A DNA stretch of 64,000 bases from Desulfomonilia bacterium (GTDB lineage: Bacteria > Desulfobacterota > Desulfomonilia > UBA1062), in the NCBI GenBank assembly GCA_036567785.1, contig DATCTV010000017.1, forward strand, positions 1 to 64,000, in the 5' to 3' direction. The notes under the pieces were generated by a model. That model was not told where the DNA came from. It ran no database searches and saw only the letters and a list, made by a program, of their open reading frames with translations. How positions within the stretch are numbered: the first letter of the stretch is position 1; each line of letters starts with the position of its first letter. Below, one piece after another: positions 1 to 8,805 of the stretch. The translations under genes were made by a program, and so were the position numbers.

Positions 1-2
1 AA

Positions 3-143
3 GTGAAGGAATACCTGAACATATGCCCCGAATTCCTCTATATGTTCAACGGCCAGGACGCCAACAAGGACTTCCTCAGCAACGGTTACAGCAAGCTCGG
101 TTATGAGGCCATAGGCGGTTTGACCATGATTCTGACGTTCTGA
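3..143 (+). CDS. C-terminal end of a probable outer-membrane beta-barrel protein (partial)
   Basis: An open frame enters from outside the window and stops with TGA at 141-143, leaving 46 residues. The tail ends GGLTMILTF, with alternating hydrophobic residues and a terminal Phe. This is the usual beta-signal at the end of Gram-negative outer-membrane barrels recognised by the Bam machinery. The start and most of the protein lie outside the window, so the exact family (porin, receptor, efflux protein) cannot be told. A strong hairpin follows at 169-210, so transcription probably ends here. The outer-membrane reading is inferred from the last residues only. Confidence 0.5.
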   Translation: MKEYLNICPEFLYMFNGQDANKDFLSNGYSKLGYEAIGGLTMILTF

Positions 144-168
144 TTATTGAATTGAATGGATTTTCTTT

Positions 169-210
169 AAAATGTGGATGGGGCAAGTACACATATCCCA
201 TCCACATTTT
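169..210. terminator. Bidirectional terminator hairpin between convergent genes
   Basis: A perfect 14-bp inverted repeat (AAAATGTGGATGGG at 169-182 and CCCATCCACATTTT at 197-210) encloses a 14-nt loop. The T run ends the right arm, and the left side is A-rich, so it can work on either strand. It sits between the rightward partial gene ending at 143 and the leftward lipoprotein gene ending at 251. Confidence 0.8.
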
Positions 211-250
211 TATGAAAGATTACCTCGAAAAGCTGAGCTGTCGGTGAGCG

Positions 251-841
251 TCATAACGTGGAAAAAGTCTGCGCAATCTCGAGGCTCAATTTTCCAAGCG
301 CGCTGCTCATGCCGGCCACGTAATCATTGTAATCAGACCCCTTCAGATCCTCGGAGATTATCGTTTTTTTAACGAGTAAGGTTTTTTTTGTGTCATTATC
401 GATGATTATCCAGCCGGCCTTCAGCATTACGCTTTTGCCAAGTGTCCCATCAAACTGCTGGATATCGAGGATAAGCTGATATGAAGAATTGATCCTCCGG
501 CCAAGCTCGTATGGGACAACAGTCATTGATGGGAGAAGAGTCGCCATGTTATCCGTCAGGGTTCTTACGAGGTTGTCATTCAGACTGCCCGCCCACCTGT
601 CATATTCTGATATGATAACGGCGTTCTTACCTGATAATGTGGCAATCTGCGGCCTGTTAAGGACAACAGGGATGGTGATCGGGCCAACACTGATGGTTTT
701 GTTCTGAAAAGATGGATTAAGAGTCTTGAGGTCTTCCGCCGAAGAGGGGCTGAGCCTGTAGAATCTTGACGGCTGTGAAAAACTGCAACCTTCAATGCTG
801 TACAGAAAAATCATCAAAAGGATAAAAGAGAATTTCTTCAT
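251..841 (-). CDS. PqiC/ABC_trans_aux-type lipoprotein of an Mla-like transporter
   Basis: This 196-residue protein starts with a lipoprotein signal peptide: MKKF, a hydrophobic stretch, then the lipobox SIEGC with the lipidated Cys near residue 19. The mature part begins with the 'RFYRLSP' stretch typical of ABC-transport auxiliary lipoproteins (PqiC family) and contains the 'SEYDRWAGSLNDNL' region that is well conserved there. Such lipoproteins sit in the outer membrane and accept or hand over lipids carried by the MCE protein. It is the last gene of a four-gene leftward operon; its ATG overlaps the TGA of the MCE gene (ATGA), which suggests translational coupling. The family call is firm; the transported lipid is not known. 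Confidence 0.85.
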   Translation of the reverse strand: MKKFSFILLMIFLYSIEGCSFSQPSRFYRLSPSSAEDLKTLNPSFQNKTISVGPITIPVVLNRPQIATLSGKNAVIISEYDRWAGSLNDNLVRTLTDNMATLLPSMTVVPYELGRRINSSYQLILDIQQFDGTLGKSVMLKAGWIIIDNDTKKTLLVKKTIISEDLKGSDYNDYVAGMSSALGKLSLEIAQTFSTL

Positions 842-1851
842 TTGCCTTCTCCTTTTATTTTCTCCTTACCTCTAAGGAGCGATTCAGGGTGACGCTCAAG
901 ATAATCAGCCAGGGATCTCATGGATGCGGCTATTTCACTGAATTCTCTTAAAGTGTCTTCGGCCTGATAGGACACCTCTGTATTTTCGGACATGAAACGG
1001 TTTATGGCGGCAAGGCTGTCGTCCACTTTTTTCAGTGTATCCTGGGCCTTTTCTATAGTCTGTCTTGCGTCCGATGCTATCTGACCGGGAGTTCCCTCCT
1101 CCATGGCAAGCGTCTTCTGGGCCTGGATCATTGTCTGCCTGGCTGCATCCGAAGTTTCTTTTACATTCTGAAGAAGCGGGATAATCTGCGAATCCATTTT
1201 CTGCAGAAGTTCATGCGCCGACTTGCCGGCAGCCATATATGAATGAAGTCCTTCTTTGGTTTCCGGAGAATTTATGAAATTTTCGATTCCTTCTATTGTT
1301 TTTATGAGCTTTTTCGCAGTCTCCTTCAGATTGAGGTCCTGGATCGCCTGGGTAAACAATTCAAGCTGTGTCGGTATTGTCGGGATCTCTTCGTAATCCT
1401 TGAGATACCTGTGATATACGGGTTTTATTTCAGGGAAGAAATCCAGAATGATTATTAGCTGAGATGTGACGATACTCTGGATTGTAAGCTGTGCCTTCAG
1501 GCCCTTTTTGATGAAAAATGAAATCTCATCAGGGGTTCCCATGATTGCCTTCATGGTGTCAAGACTCGTGATTGAATCCGGTTCCAGTTCGACAATAACG
1601 ACACTGTGGAGCGCCTGATCATTTTTTGTATAAAAGAGTTTTATGTTTTTAACTGAACCCACCTGAACACCCTTGTAGTATACACCTGCTCCGGGGTTGA
1701 GCCCTCTGATTGACTCATCGAAATAGAGCGCATACGGATAAGTGCGTTTGAAAAATCTTCCCCCTGACAATATAATAACTGTTATAAGCATCAGGCTTAT
1801 CGCACCCACAACAAAAAGTCCGATCAGTTTAAAGTTTGCCCGTTTGCTCAT
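838..1851 (-). CDS. mlaD: MlaD-family MCE-domain substrate-binding protein
   Basis: The 337-residue protein has one N-terminal transmembrane helix (about residues 8-28), then an MCE domain (about 35-115, with 'YYKGVQVGSVKNIKL'), then a long helical tail. The C-terminus holds YLERHPESLLRGK, a motif common in MlaD/PqiB proteins. MCE proteins are anchored in the inner membrane and form hexameric rings that bind phospholipid in the periplasm. I chose the ATG at 1851 because AGGAG lies about 8 nt upstream; an upstream ATG at 1878 lacks this. The gene lies 27 nt after the ATPase gene and overlaps the lipoprotein gene by 4 nt. Confidence 0.88.
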   Translation of the reverse strand: MSKRANFKLIGLFVVGAISLMLITVIILSGGRFFKRTYPYALYFDESIRGLNPGAGVYYKGVQVGSVKNIKLFYTKNDQALHSVVIVELEPDSITSLDTMKAIMGTPDEISFFIKKGLKAQLTIQSIVTSQLIIILDFFPEIKPVYHRYLKDYEEIPTIPTQLELFTQAIQDLNLKETAKKLIKTIEGIENFINSPETKEGLHSYMAAGKSAHELLQKMDSQIIPLLQNVKETSDAARQTMIQAQKTLAMEEGTPGQIASDARQTIEKAQDTLKKVDDSLAAINRFMSENTEVSYQAEDTLREFSEIAASMRSLADYLERHPESLLRGKEKIKGEGK

Positions 1852-1878
1852 GATAATTCTCCTTTTATAAAGTGGCAT

Positions 1879-2682
1879 TCATTGTATGTCTTCACACATC
1901 ACCTCTGAAATGGACATGCTTTCGGCCCTGGTGAGGAAACTCCTCACGGTGAGATTTTTCGATTCCTTGAGCAGCTGTTTGGGGTCTCCCCTGGCAATCA
2001 TGGTTTTCGTTGCCGCATCAAGAAATATCGAATTGGTTCCAATGGTGAAAATGCTCGATAGCTCATGCGTCACTACAACAATTGTCGTACCGAGGCTGTC
2101 TCTTATCTGCAGGATCAGTTCATCCAGCAGCCTTGAACTTATCGGGTCCAGTCCGGCGGAAGGTTCATCAAAGAACAGGATCTTCGGGTCGAGTGCCATT
2201 GCCCGGGCAAGTCCTGCGCGTTTTTTCATGCCGCCGCTGATTTCACTTGGATAATAATCTCCAAATCCCTTGAGCCCTACCATTGCAAGTTTGAGTGCGG
2301 CAATCTCGTATATTTCTCTTTTTGTAAGCCGCGTGAATTCCTCAAGCGGCAGTGCGATGTTTTCCGCAAGTGTCATTGAACTCCATAGCGCACTGCTCTG
2401 ATAAAGAATTCCAAAGGATCTCATTATGCTTTCCTGTACATCAGGATCGCATTTATAAAAATCGATACCATCATAGTAGATATTTCCTATTTCAGGTTTC
2501 CTGAGGCCAATCATATATTTCAACAGAGTGCTTTTCCCGCATCCGCTGCCCCCCATTATGATAAATATATCGCCCCTGTTGATGGTAAAGTTCAGATTGC
2601 TTTGAAGTACATAATCTCCATATGCCATTGTGAGGTTTTCAACTCTTATATGTTCCGTTGAATTTTCAGTCTTCATTCTCAT
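1879..2682 (-). CDS. mlaF: MlaF-type ABC transporter ATPase
   Basis: This is a 267-residue ABC ATPase with Walker A GGSGCGKST, the signature SGGMKKRAGLARA and Walker B ILFFDEPSAGLDP, followed by the switch His in VVVTHEL. The MKKR form of the signature is typical of MlaF/Ttg2A ATPases, which power retrograde or anterograde phospholipid transport between the membranes. The start at 2682 is the ATG that overlaps the permease stop codon (ATGA); the longer open frame up to 2817 would run inside the permease gene and shows no family resemblance. It is the second gene of the mlaE-mlaF-mlaD-pqiC unit. Confidence 0.9.
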   Translation of the reverse strand: MRMKTENSTEHIRVENLTMAYGDYVLQSNLNFTINRGDIFIIMGGSGCGKSTLLKYMIGLRKPEIGNIYYDGIDFYKCDPDVQESIMRSFGILYQSSALWSSMTLAENIALPLEEFTRLTKREIYEIAALKLAMVGLKGFGDYYPSEISGGMKKRAGLARAMALDPKILFFDEPSAGLDPISSRLLDELILQIRDSLGTTIVVVTHELSSIFTIGTNSIFLDAATKTMIARGDPKQLLKESKNLTVRSFLTRAESMSISEVMCEDIQ

Positions 2683-3812
2683 ATCCCCAGAACCGCACAT
2701 ATATAAGTAATGAATGCGGTTGCAACGACTATACTCACAATACCGGTTACGACAGCCGAGGTTGTAGATTTGCCGACTGAGGCGGCACTCCTTTCGCAAT
2801 GCAGACCCTTGTAGCACCCTGTTGTGGAAATAAGGAATCCGAACACGGTACTCATGATCAGTCCAATCCAGAGATCTTTGAACCGGATGGCGTTAACGGT
2901 CTGGTGGTAATATGATGCAAAACTGATATCAAACATCGTGGTTCCGACAATGAACCCGCCGAATATTCCGATGATATTAGCATAAAGTGATAAAAGCGGA
3001 ATTGCTATCGTGAGCGCGATTACCCTCGGCAGAACAAGAAATTCAACAGGAGATATTCCCAGTGTTCTTAAGGCATCGATCTCCTCATTGGTCTCCATCG
3101 TACCCAGATGCGCTGCATATGACGCGCCTGTCCTGCCGGCCATTATTATGCCGGTCATTATTGCACCCATTGAACGGACAATCCCAATGCCTACCAGATT
3201 TGCAATGTATATCTGAGCCCCGAACAACTGCAGCTGAATTGATCCCACGAATGCAAGGATAAGGCCTATGAGCAGGCTTATGAGAGATACGATAGGCAGG
3301 GCATCTATGCTGCATTCCTGTATAATAACAAAAAAATCCCTTGCCCTGAAACGTGCCATGCCTGCAAAGAATCTGCCGAACGAAACGATCAGTTCCCCTG
3401 TGAAGATGAAGAAATCCCCGATAGAGCTCCAGAATCCATAGGACTTGTTTCCCAGCAATTCCAGAAAGGGAATCTTGATGCTGTCATGCCTTACGCCTGT
3501 TTTCTCGGGGACAGCCAATGCAAGCTTGATCAGACCTGCAATCTCAGGCGGCAGGTCGTTCTGATTGGATTTGATTCCCAGTTTGCGGGTATATTCAAGA
3601 ATATCTATTATAAAGACTATCAGGGCGCTGTCCCAGTCTGTAATTCCTGACAATTCCAGTTTAATACCCGATACGGGTTTGTTCTCGTCGAAGAGTGTTT
3701 TGACAGCGGAGAAATCAGGGATCCCTGAAGCGCTCTTCCATTCACCAGATAGAGTCAGAATCAGAGTATTGTCAGCAAGCTTATTAATTTCATAATTGTT
3801 CTTCATATTCAT
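2679..3812 (-). CDS. mlaE: MlaE-family ABC permease with an N-terminal STAS (MlaB-like) domain
   Basis: This 377-residue protein combines two parts. Residues 1 to about 110 look like a STAS domain ('LTLSGEWKSASGIPDF', 'GITDWDSALIVFIIDI'), the role MlaB plays as a separate subunit in E. coli. The rest is the MlaE permease with several membrane helices and the conserved stretches GAQIYIANLVGIGIVRSMG and 'ALRTLGISPVEFLVLPRV'. It forms the inner-membrane channel for lipid transport. It heads a leftward operon and shares 4 nt with the ATPase gene. The Shine-Dalgarno sequence is weak (AAAGG well upstream), so the exact start (first or third codon) is uncertain. Confidence 0.88.
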   Translation of the reverse strand: MNMKNNYEINKLADNTLILTLSGEWKSASGIPDFSAVKTLFDENKPVSGIKLELSGITDWDSALIVFIIDILEYTRKLGIKSNQNDLPPEIAGLIKLALAVPEKTGVRHDSIKIPFLELLGNKSYGFWSSIGDFFIFTGELIVSFGRFFAGMARFRARDFFVIIQECSIDALPIVSLISLLIGLILAFVGSIQLQLFGAQIYIANLVGIGIVRSMGAIMTGIIMAGRTGASYAAHLGTMETNEEIDALRTLGISPVEFLVLPRVIALTIAIPLLSLYANIIGIFGGFIVGTTMFDISFASYYHQTVNAIRFKDLWIGLIMSTVFGFLISTTGCYKGLHCERSAASVGKSTTSAVVTGIVSIVVATAFITYICAVLGI

Positions 3813-4113
3813 TATAAACTAACATCGACCTTTTATTTCCGGAATATTAGTATCATTTCATGTCGATGACATAAGGTTTGGAAAACCGGCAGCAAACGAG
3901 CTTGAAGCATGTCAATCAGGAGTCGGCGAGAAGGGTTCATGGGACTTGTTTCAGGCTGTTTGAAATTATCTTCTGAAGTGTCACCTGCTTATAAACAGAC
4001 GGCAATTTATTTTTAATTTTTCTTTGATAATGTCCGATTATAGCTACTATGAACTCAGTTTTTTGCTGACAGATGAACCAAGGACAAAGAGTCTCTCTGC
4101 CGGAGGTTTTTAG
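3813..4113. other. Divergent intergenic region between the mla and ech operons
   Basis: This 301-nt stretch separates two operons pointing away from each other, so it should hold both promoters. A rightward candidate promoter is listed separately. Small open frames (for example a 24-codon frame starting near 3939) have no ribosome-binding site or recognisable product. I see no RNA gene or repeat here. Confidence 0.5.
4024..4052 (+). promoter_or_regulatory. Candidate promoter of the ech operon
   Basis: TTGATA at 4024-4029 and CTATGA at 4047-4052 are spaced by 17 nt and lie about 60 nt before the ech start. The -35 matches well, the -10 only partly. The gene itself has a clear GGAGG about 8 nt before its ATG. 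Confidence 0.3.
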
Positions 4114-6018
4114 ATGGAGCTGGTTTTACTTCTGATAGCTGTTCCATTGATATCGGCTATCCTTGCAGCTGTTGTCCGACTCCACTCAATAAGGAATATC
4201 ATCATCAGGGCGTCCTTTGTTTTAATGAGTTTAATTTCCATATATTTACTAGTAACAATGCTTAAAAGTGATACGGTTTATTTTACTTTCAATTCGGATC
4301 TTATAAGCAAAACCATGTTTGTAATCGAGGCGGCAATCGCAGTTTTCATAATCTGTCTGGGGATTAAATACAGGAAATTTCTAGCCATTGTTTTTGTAAC
4401 CATCCAGTTTTCTCTGTTGTCCTGGTATGAATATAAATTTTCTGGTCATTCGGATGACCTGCCGAGTTTTTTTATTGATAAGTTTTCAATCATAATGGCG
4501 CTTATAATAGGTATAATAGGCGGCCTGATATGTATCTATGCAATCGGATACATGAAAGATTATCATGCCCGTCATGCTGAAATCAAAGACAGACAGCCGG
4601 TATTCTTCTTCATCGTATACGTATTCCTTGCGGCAATGTTCGGAATAGTGTTTTTAAACAAACTGCCATGGCTCTTCTTCTGCTGGGAAATTACAACATT
4701 ATGCTCATTCCTGCTTATCGGATACAGCAGGACCAGGGAGGCAACCGATAATGCATTCCTTGCGCTCACTATGAATCTTGCAGGAGGTGTTGCTTTTGCC
4801 CTTGCGATAATATGGCTGGCATCATCAGGAGTTGAGCCATGCCTCAGCGAGCTGATCAAATCTCCCAAAGGCACAGTAATGATACCGGTTGCGCTCATAT
4901 GTTTTGCGGGCATGACGAAATCAGCCCAGCTGCCGTTTTCATCATGGCTTCTTGGAGCGATGGTTGCTCCAACCCCCACATCAGCGCTGCTCCATTCGAG
5001 TACAATGGTAAAGGCCGGTGTTTATATAATTATCAGACTGTGCCCTCAGTTAAACCATACCCTGACTGGCAGCATGCTGTCTTTGATAGGGGCTGTTACA
5101 TTCCTTTTCGGGGCATTTATCGCCGTTTCGCAATCAAATGCCAAAAAGATACTGGCATGGTCAACGGTTTCAAACCTGGGGCTCATCGTGGCATGCGCCG
5201 GAATCGGCACATGGGAAACCGTATGGGCTGCTATTTTTCTAATAATATTCCATGCCGTTGCAAAGTCGCTCATGTTCCTTTGTGTCGGCACTGTTGAAAA
5301 CCGGATCGGCAGCCGCGACCTTGAGGATATGGATAACATAATAGTCAGACTGCCGAAGCTCGCCGTGATGATGATAATCGGCATAAGCGGGATGTTCGTA
5401 GCCCCCTTCGGGATGCTTATCAGCAAGTGGGCGGCAATCAGAGCTTTTGTTGATGCTAACCGTATATTGAGTCCGATTCTTCTCATCATACTGGCATACG
5501 GAAGTGCCGTAACCGTTCTGTTCTGGTCAAAGTGGATCGGTAAAATGACATCTGCATATACTCACAGGACGGCAAGAGACCCGATGGAAGATGAGATTTC
5601 AGCAGATGAAAACTTCTCCCAGATGGTTCATGCCGTATTGACTGTATGCGTATGCATAATGTTTCCCCTCATCTCAACGGCTCTTGTCGAACCGTATATC
5701 ATAAGCATATACGGACATTCATTTGACATAAACCGAAGCAATTTTGTCATAACCGGTATTATGGTCGCGCTAGTGATACTTCTGCCTGCCATCTCCGTTC
5801 CAAGACATAAGAGCCATTTCCGGTATGCAGCCCCTTATATGTCAGGACGGAATGAATATACGGGCAGAATATTTGACGGATCGATGGAGACGAAAAAACA
5901 GCTCGAACTCAGGAATTATTACCTCGGCAGGGTCTTCGGCGGGAAAAAAACAGAGAAGATAGGGACTGTTCTGGCGGCATGCCTGACAATCCTTCTGTTT
6001 GGAGTGAGCCTTATATGA
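4114..6018 (+). CDS. echA: Ech-type hydrogenase antiporter-like membrane subunit (NuoL-like)
   Basis: This 634-residue polytopic protein belongs to the NuoL/MrpA-like proton-conducting family. Typical family stretches are seen: 'FFCWEITTLCSFLLIGYSR', 'GMTKSAQLPFSSWLLGAM' and 'APTPTSALLHSSTMVKAGVY'. In Ech hydrogenases this subunit translocates H+ or Na+ while electrons from reduced ferredoxin reduce protons to H2. It is the first of six adjacent genes in the order echABCDEF, as known from Methanosarcina and some Desulfovibrio. The start ATG has a GGAGG upstream, and its TGA overlaps the next ATG. NuoL-like proteins also occur in complex I and Mrp systems, but the neighbours fix the call. Confidence 0.9.
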   Translation: MELVLLLIAVPLISAILAAVVRLHSIRNIIIRASFVLMSLISIYLLVTMLKSDTVYFTFNSDLISKTMFVIEAAIAVFIICLGIKYRKFLAIVFVTIQFSLLSWYEYKFSGHSDDLPSFFIDKFSIIMALIIGIIGGLICIYAIGYMKDYHARHAEIKDRQPVFFFIVYVFLAAMFGIVFLNKLPWLFFCWEITTLCSFLLIGYSRTREATDNAFLALTMNLAGGVAFALAIIWLASSGVEPCLSELIKSPKGTVMIPVALICFAGMTKSAQLPFSSWLLGAMVAPTPTSALLHSSTMVKAGVYIIIRLCPQLNHTLTGSMLSLIGAVTFLFGAFIAVSQSNAKKILAWSTVSNLGLIVACAGIGTWETVWAAIFLIIFHAVAKSLMFLCVGTVENRIGSRDLEDMDNIIVRLPKLAVMMIIGISGMFVAPFGMLISKWAAIRAFVDANRILSPILLIILAYGSAVTVLFWSKWIGKMTSAYTHRTARDPMEDEISADENFSQMVHAVLTVCVCIMFPLISTALVEPYIISIYGHSFDINRSNFVITGIMVALVILLPAISVPRHKSHFRYAAPYMSGRNEYTGRIFDGSMETKKQLELRNYYLGRVFGGKKTEKIGTVLAACLTILLFGVSLI

Positions 6019-6872
6019 AGCACTTCATTATAGCTGTTGCGTATGTCATTCTGGCTCCATTTATAGGAGGAATTCTGTTCGGGATTGACAGAAAGATAAC
6101 GGCCAGGATGCAGAGACGGGTAGGGCCGCCGCTGCTACAGCCCTTTTATGATGTCCTCAAGCTCCTTATGAAAGACGTACAGGTTGTAAACAGGCTTCAG
6201 ATCCCTGCCATCTTGTGCCACCTGGTATTTACGATTATAACCGGTTTCCTCTTTTTTGAAGGGAGCGATATCCTTCTGACAATGTTTGTTCTGACGCTCT
6301 CGGCAGTCTTTCTGATAATTGGCGCCTATTCTTCAAGCTCCCCTTTCAGCTTCCTGGGGGCAGAAAGGGAGCTGGTTTTAATGACTGCATATGAACCTAT
6401 GGTACTGCTCACGCTTATCGGGATCTATAAGGTCGTGGGCAGTTTCAGCCTCTATGGCATCATCAGTACCGGCATTCCACTGATCATTTATCTTCCCGGA
6501 ATTTTTATCGGTTTCGTATATATTTTCACGATGAAGCTGAGAAAATCGCCGTTTGACATATCAGCATCACACCATGCACATCAGGAAATTGTAAGGGGTC
6601 TTACCTCTGATTTCTCAGGACTGACTCTTGCCATGATTGAAATGGCCCACTGGTATGAAACGGTTTTCCTGCTTGGCCTCATATATGTATTTTTTGCATT
6701 CAATCCGTTAGCCGGGGTACTGATTGTAATCGCGTCTTATTTTCTGGAGATACTTGTTGACAACACATTTGCCCGGTTCAAATGGGACAAGATTCTTAAT
6801 GAGGCGTGGTTGGTAGCCCTGATTCTGGGTGGCGGCAATATTGTCGCACTTTATGTAATTACAAGAGGTTAA
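6015..6872 (+). CDS. echB: Ech-type hydrogenase membrane subunit (NuoH-like)
   Basis: The 285-residue protein is a NuoH-like membrane anchor. It has the N-terminal 'RKITARMQRRVGPPLLQPFYD' type motif at about residues 24-44, the loop 'KLRKSPFDISASHHAHQEI', which is conserved in group 4 hydrogenases, and several hydrophobic helices. It links the peripheral hydrogenase arm to the ion-pumping subunit. The start at 6015 is the ATG that overlaps the echA stop (ATGA); an in-frame start further upstream would lie inside echA. The echC gene begins one base after its stop. Confidence 0.9.
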   Translation: MKHFIIAVAYVILAPFIGGILFGIDRKITARMQRRVGPPLLQPFYDVLKLLMKDVQVVNRLQIPAILCHLVFTIITGFLFFEGSDILLTMFVLTLSAVFLIIGAYSSSSPFSFLGAERELVLMTAYEPMVLLTLIGIYKVVGSFSLYGIISTGIPLIIYLPGIFIGFVYIFTMKLRKSPFDISASHHAHQEIVRGLTSDFSGLTLAMIEMAHWYETVFLLGLIYVFFAFNPLAGVLIVIASYFLEILVDNTFARFKWDKILNEAWLVALILGGGNIVALYVITRG

Positions 6873-6873
6873 G

Positions 6874-7317
6874 ATGTCTTTTTTAACAAAATCACCATGG
6901 CTGCTTCATTATGACGGATCAAGCTGCAATGGATGCGATATAGAGGTTCTTGCCTGCCTTACGCCGTTATACGACATTGAAAGATTCGGCATCATCAACA
7001 CCGGAAACCCTAAGCATGCAGATATTTTTCTTTTAACAGGATCGGTTAACTTTCAGAACATGGATATAATCAGAAACCTGTATTCTCAGATTCCCGACCC
7101 CAAGGTTGTTGTCGCTGTCGGCATATGTGCCTGTTCAGGCGGCATCTTTGCCGAGTGCTATAATGTTCTGGGAGGTGCCGACAAGGTGATACCGGTGGAT
7201 GTGTATGTGCAGGGATGCGCGGCCAGACCTGAAGCGATAATAGATGGTGTGGTAAAGGCACTTGGCATCCTGGACAGGCGTTATAAGGATCTTAAAAAGA
7301 TCAAGGTGGCTTCATGA
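6874..7317 (+). CDS. echC: Ech-type hydrogenase small subunit (NuoB-like)
   Basis: This 147-residue protein is the small [4Fe-4S] subunit next to the active site. It contains SCNGCDIEVLACL near the N-terminus, VGICACSGGIF in the middle and VYVQGCAARPEAI near the end. Together these supply the four Cys ligands of the proximal cluster in NuoB-like small subunits. It is as short as other Ech small subunits and lacks the extra clusters of uptake hydrogenases. It overlaps echD by 4 nt (ATGA). Confidence 0.92.
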   Translation: MSFLTKSPWLLHYDGSSCNGCDIEVLACLTPLYDIERFGIINTGNPKHADIFLLTGSVNFQNMDIIRNLYSQIPDPKVVVAVGICACSGGIFAECYNVLGGADKVIPVDVYVQGCAARPEAIIDGVVKALGILDRRYKDLKKIKVAS

Positions 7318-7724
7318 GAGCTGATAAGAAAATCATCGAGATAGAAATCGGGAACTTGATTGGCAAGATCTGCAACATGAAAGAAGCAGATGCGCGTCTG
7401 GTGCAGATATGCTGCGTGAAGGAACCTTCAGGTCAGGGTCATTTCGAATTGCATTATACGTTTGACATCAGATATCAGCTGACGAGCTACAAGGTAACAA
7501 TAGAAACGGAAACAGAAATCCCAAGCATAACAGGTATATATCCCTGCGCCTTTCTTTATGAAAATGAGATGCACGATCTTTACGGCATCAGAATAAAGGA
7601 CATCAATATCGATTATAAAGGTACATTTTACAAACTGGCCAAGCCGAGACCTTTCAATCCGGAACCCGATAAACATAATGAAGCTACAGGTAAAACGGAG
7701 CGAGCAGATGGAAAACAAAGCTGA
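7314..7724 (+). CDS. echD: Ech-type hydrogenase subunit (NuoC-like)
   Basis: A 136-residue NuoC-like protein. The conserved end of the family is seen in 'PSITGIYPCAFLYENEMHDLYGI', where NuoC proteins have W..E.E..D.fGi. It docks onto the large subunit in the soluble arm and has no cofactor of its own. It starts within the echC stop (ATGA), and its own 3' end overlaps the echE start by 17 nt. Confidence 0.85.
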   Translation: MRADKKIIEIEIGNLIGKICNMKEADARLVQICCVKEPSGQGHFELHYTFDIRYQLTSYKVTIETETEIPSITGIYPCAFLYENEMHDLYGIRIKDINIDYKGTFYKLAKPRPFNPEPDKHNEATGKTERADGKQS

Positions 7725-8802
7725 TATAAAACGAACAACCATTCCATTCGGTCCGCAGCATCCTGTTCTGCCCGAGCCGATTCATTTCGATTTTGTTCTA
7801 GATGACGAGACGGTAATCGATATTGTTCCTTCTATCGGCTATATACATCGCGGTTTGGAGATGCTGGTTCAGAAAAGGGAATATACGGAATTTGTATATG
7901 TGGCGGAACGCATATGCGGGATTTGCAGCTTTATTCACGGGATGGGATATTGTGAGGCTATAGAAGAAATTATGAAAGTGGAAATTCCTCCCAGGGCAAA
8001 ATATCTGAGGGTGATCTGGGGTGAACTTTCAAGGATTCACAGTCATCTGCTTTGGTTAGGGCTTGCAGCGGATGCATTCGGTTTTGAAAACCTTTTCATG
8101 CAGGCATGGCGCGCTCGTGAAACAATACTCGATATTGTTGAAGAGACGACAGGAGGACGCGTTATCTTCGGGGCATGCAAAATAGGCGGAGTGAGAAGGG
8201 ATATTGATCCTGAAATGCTGAAAAGGATTGTCAACACTCTTGCCGGATTTGAAAAGGATATCAGGGGAATCTCGGATATCTTCCTTAATGACAGTTCCGT
8301 CAAACACAGGCTTTGCGGAATAGGTGTCCTCTCGAAGGAAGATGCCTGCTCAGCCGGAGCGGTCGGTCCCATGCTCCGTGCAAGCGGCGTTGAATTTGAC
8401 TGCAGAAGGCTTGGTTATGATGCATACCCGGATATAGATTTTGAAATAATTACAGCCAGTGAAGGCGATTGCTATGCAAGATGCAAGGTTCGTATCGGTG
8501 AGATATTCCAGTCGTTAGGGATAATCAGGCAAGCAGCAGGAAAGATTCCTGCAGGGGAAATTTCGGTACAGGTAAAAGGCTCTCCTGATGGGGAGGCGTT
8601 TGTCAGATTCGAGCAGCCAAGGGGTGAAGTAGTCTATTTCGCAAAGGGAAACGGGACAAAATTTCTAAGCCGGTTCAGGGCGAGGACACCCACATTTGCA
8701 AATATACCTGCAATGATTAAGGTCATGAAAGGATGCAATTTTGCAGATGTTCCCAGCATCATACTAACGATAGACCCTTGCATCAGCTGTACAGAGAGGT
8801 AG
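7708..8802 (+). CDS. echE: Ech-type [NiFe] hydrogenase large subunit (NuoD-like), with intact active-site cysteines
   Basis: The 364-residue protein has both [NiFe]-binding pairs: RICGIC (Cys 70 and 73) and DPCISC six residues or fewer from the C-terminus (Cys 358 and 361). It therefore looks like a catalytic hydrogenase and not a NuoD that lost the metal site. The fold-defining start 'FGPQHPVLPEPIHFDFVLD' is also present. I use the ATG at 7708, because GGAG lies about 9 nt upstream; an ATG at 7678 would give ten more residues. The tail past the second Cys pair is very short, so little or no cleavable extension is present, as in other Ech large subunits. No maturation (hyp) genes lie in the window. 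Confidence 0.92.
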   Translation: MENKADIKRTTIPFGPQHPVLPEPIHFDFVLDDETVIDIVPSIGYIHRGLEMLVQKREYTEFVYVAERICGICSFIHGMGYCEAIEEIMKVEIPPRAKYLRVIWGELSRIHSHLLWLGLAADAFGFENLFMQAWRARETILDIVEETTGGRVIFGACKIGGVRRDIDPEMLKRIVNTLAGFEKDIRGISDIFLNDSSVKHRLCGIGVLSKEDACSAGAVGPMLRASGVEFDCRRLGYDAYPDIDFEIITASEGDCYARCKVRIGEIFQSLGIIRQAAGKIPAGEISVQVKGSPDGEAFVRFEQPRGEVVYFAKGNGTKFLSRFRARTPTFANIPAMIKVMKGCNFADVPSIILTIDPCISCTER

Positions 8803-8805
8803 AAG

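Noticed and set aside
3939-4016. Small rightward frame with a lipobox-like LVSGC
   Set aside because: It has only about two dozen codons, no hydrophobic signal before the Cys and no ribosome-binding site, and lies in a promoter region.
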